A stretch of 5,643 nt of DNA. It comes from DAOVQB01 sp023128935 (GTDB lineage Bacteria; Eisenbacteria; RBG-16-71-46; CAIMUX01; WJJG01). The position numbers and the translations under genes are program-made. Within the stretch, counting starts at the first letter, position 1. Every line of letters begins with the position of its first letter. Of the stretch, positions 5,330-5,643 are shown one piece after another. The notes under the pieces are model-generated. The model made no database searches, had not been told where the DNA came from, and worked only from the letters and a program-made list of their open reading frames with translations. The stretch covers positions 1 through 5,643 of the forward strand of contig DAOVQB010000244.1 of NCBI GenBank assembly GCA_030628905.1, given 5' to 3'.

Positions 5330-5643
5330 GTGAAGACAGGGATTAAGGTTGTGCTAATGATCGTCGCGGGGGCGCTCCTCACTGTCACCGGCTTGGCGCA
5401 GGAGAGGGAGGTAGTAATAAACGAGGTGGTGTGGGGCGGGTCTCGAGAGGACCCAACCGGCGAGTGGATCGAGCTTTTCAACTCGACTGATCACGCTATC
5501 TCTCTTGAAGGTTGGTGCCTGGTCTCCTCAGACGGGAGTCCGGACATCCTTCTACGAGGGACGATCCCCTCGTCTGGCTTCTACCTCCTCGAGAGGGACG
5601 ATGATGAGGCTGTGCCCGATATTGACGCTGATCTCATCTATTG
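5330..5643 (+). CDS. Secreted lamin-tail-domain (LTD) protein, N-terminal part, cut by window end
   Basis: The start is a GTG at 5330, preceded by GGGAGGAGGT at 5316-5325, a strong ribosome site at good distance. Residues 1-23 form a signal peptide: Lys-containing n-region MKTGIK, hydrophobic core VVLMIVAGALLTV, and a likely signal peptidase I site after GLA. Residues 27-104 match the start of an LTD (lamin-tail) immunoglobulin-like domain: VVINEVVWGG, DPTGEWIELFN, ISLEGWCLVSSDG, ILLRGTIPSSGFYLLERDDD and the beginning of the ADLIY strand. LTD domains occur in extracellular or envelope proteins of many bacteria, often alongside nuclease or other adhesion-type domains. What follows is unseen, so the overall function is open. 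It has its own promoter-like sequence and is probably not part of the ruined exporter operon. Confidence 0.85.
   Translation, partial: MKTGIKVVLMIVAGALLTVTGLAQEREVVINEVVWGGSREDPTGEWIELFNSTDHAISLEGWCLVSSDGSPDILLRGTIPSSGFYLLERDDDEAVPDIDADLIY

Overview
This is accessory DNA from a bacterium, containing the relic of an integron. The three best-supported points are these. (i) Bases 215-1093 form a complete integron gene cassette on the minus strand, carrying a restriction-endonuclease-like (Mrr-type) gene and ending in a well-formed attC site. (ii) A divergent + strand reading frame starting at 1226 encodes only the N-terminus of an integron integrase (IntI), so the platform is broken and the cassette is presumably stranded next to its attI region. 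(iii) The other side of the break is occupied by an 890-residue minus-strand protein with a DUF4062/TIR-like N-terminus and a helical/HEAT-repeat body, an architecture that resembles sensor/effector proteins of defence systems but has no recognisable NTPase.

Layout. 2-190: C-terminal end of a REP-associated (Y1/IS200-like) transposase, running into four copies of a 15-bp repeat. 209-284: attC. 279-1064 (minus): Zn-finger plus Mrr-like nuclease gene of the cassette. 1094 to about 1225: attI candidate, with a plausible cassette promoter overlapping the start of intI. 1226 to about 1345: truncated intI. 1335-1409: 19-bp imperfect inverted repeat (17/19) sitting exactly where IntI similarity stops. 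1444-4116 (minus): DUF4062-HEAT gene. 4117-4412: divergent intergenic region with promoters for both flanking genes. 4413-5039: TetR-family regulator with a near-consensus promoter. 5036-5190: wreck of an ABC exporter operon, in which the first codons of an FtsX-like permease are joined out of frame to the last codons of an ABC ATPase. 5330-5643: start of a secreted lamin-tail-domain (LTD) protein, cut by the window end.

How the parts work together. The cassette gene and the DUF4062 gene both look like defence-type cargo, but they are separated by the broken integrase and the evidence does not show that they form one system. The TetR gene overlaps the permease start by 4 bp (ATGA), so it probably once controlled an efflux or lipoprotein-type ABC exporter that has since been lost by internal deletion. 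The general picture is a site of repeated insertion and deletion, with repeat-associated transposase remnants at the breakpoints.

Organism. GC content is moderate, with good Shine-Dalgarno sites and sigma70-like promoters. Integron parts point to a Gram-negative or environmental lineage. The LTD protein resembles secreted proteins of deep-branching phyla such as Bipolaricaulota (Acetothermia), but that is a weak impression and the host cannot be assigned from this window.
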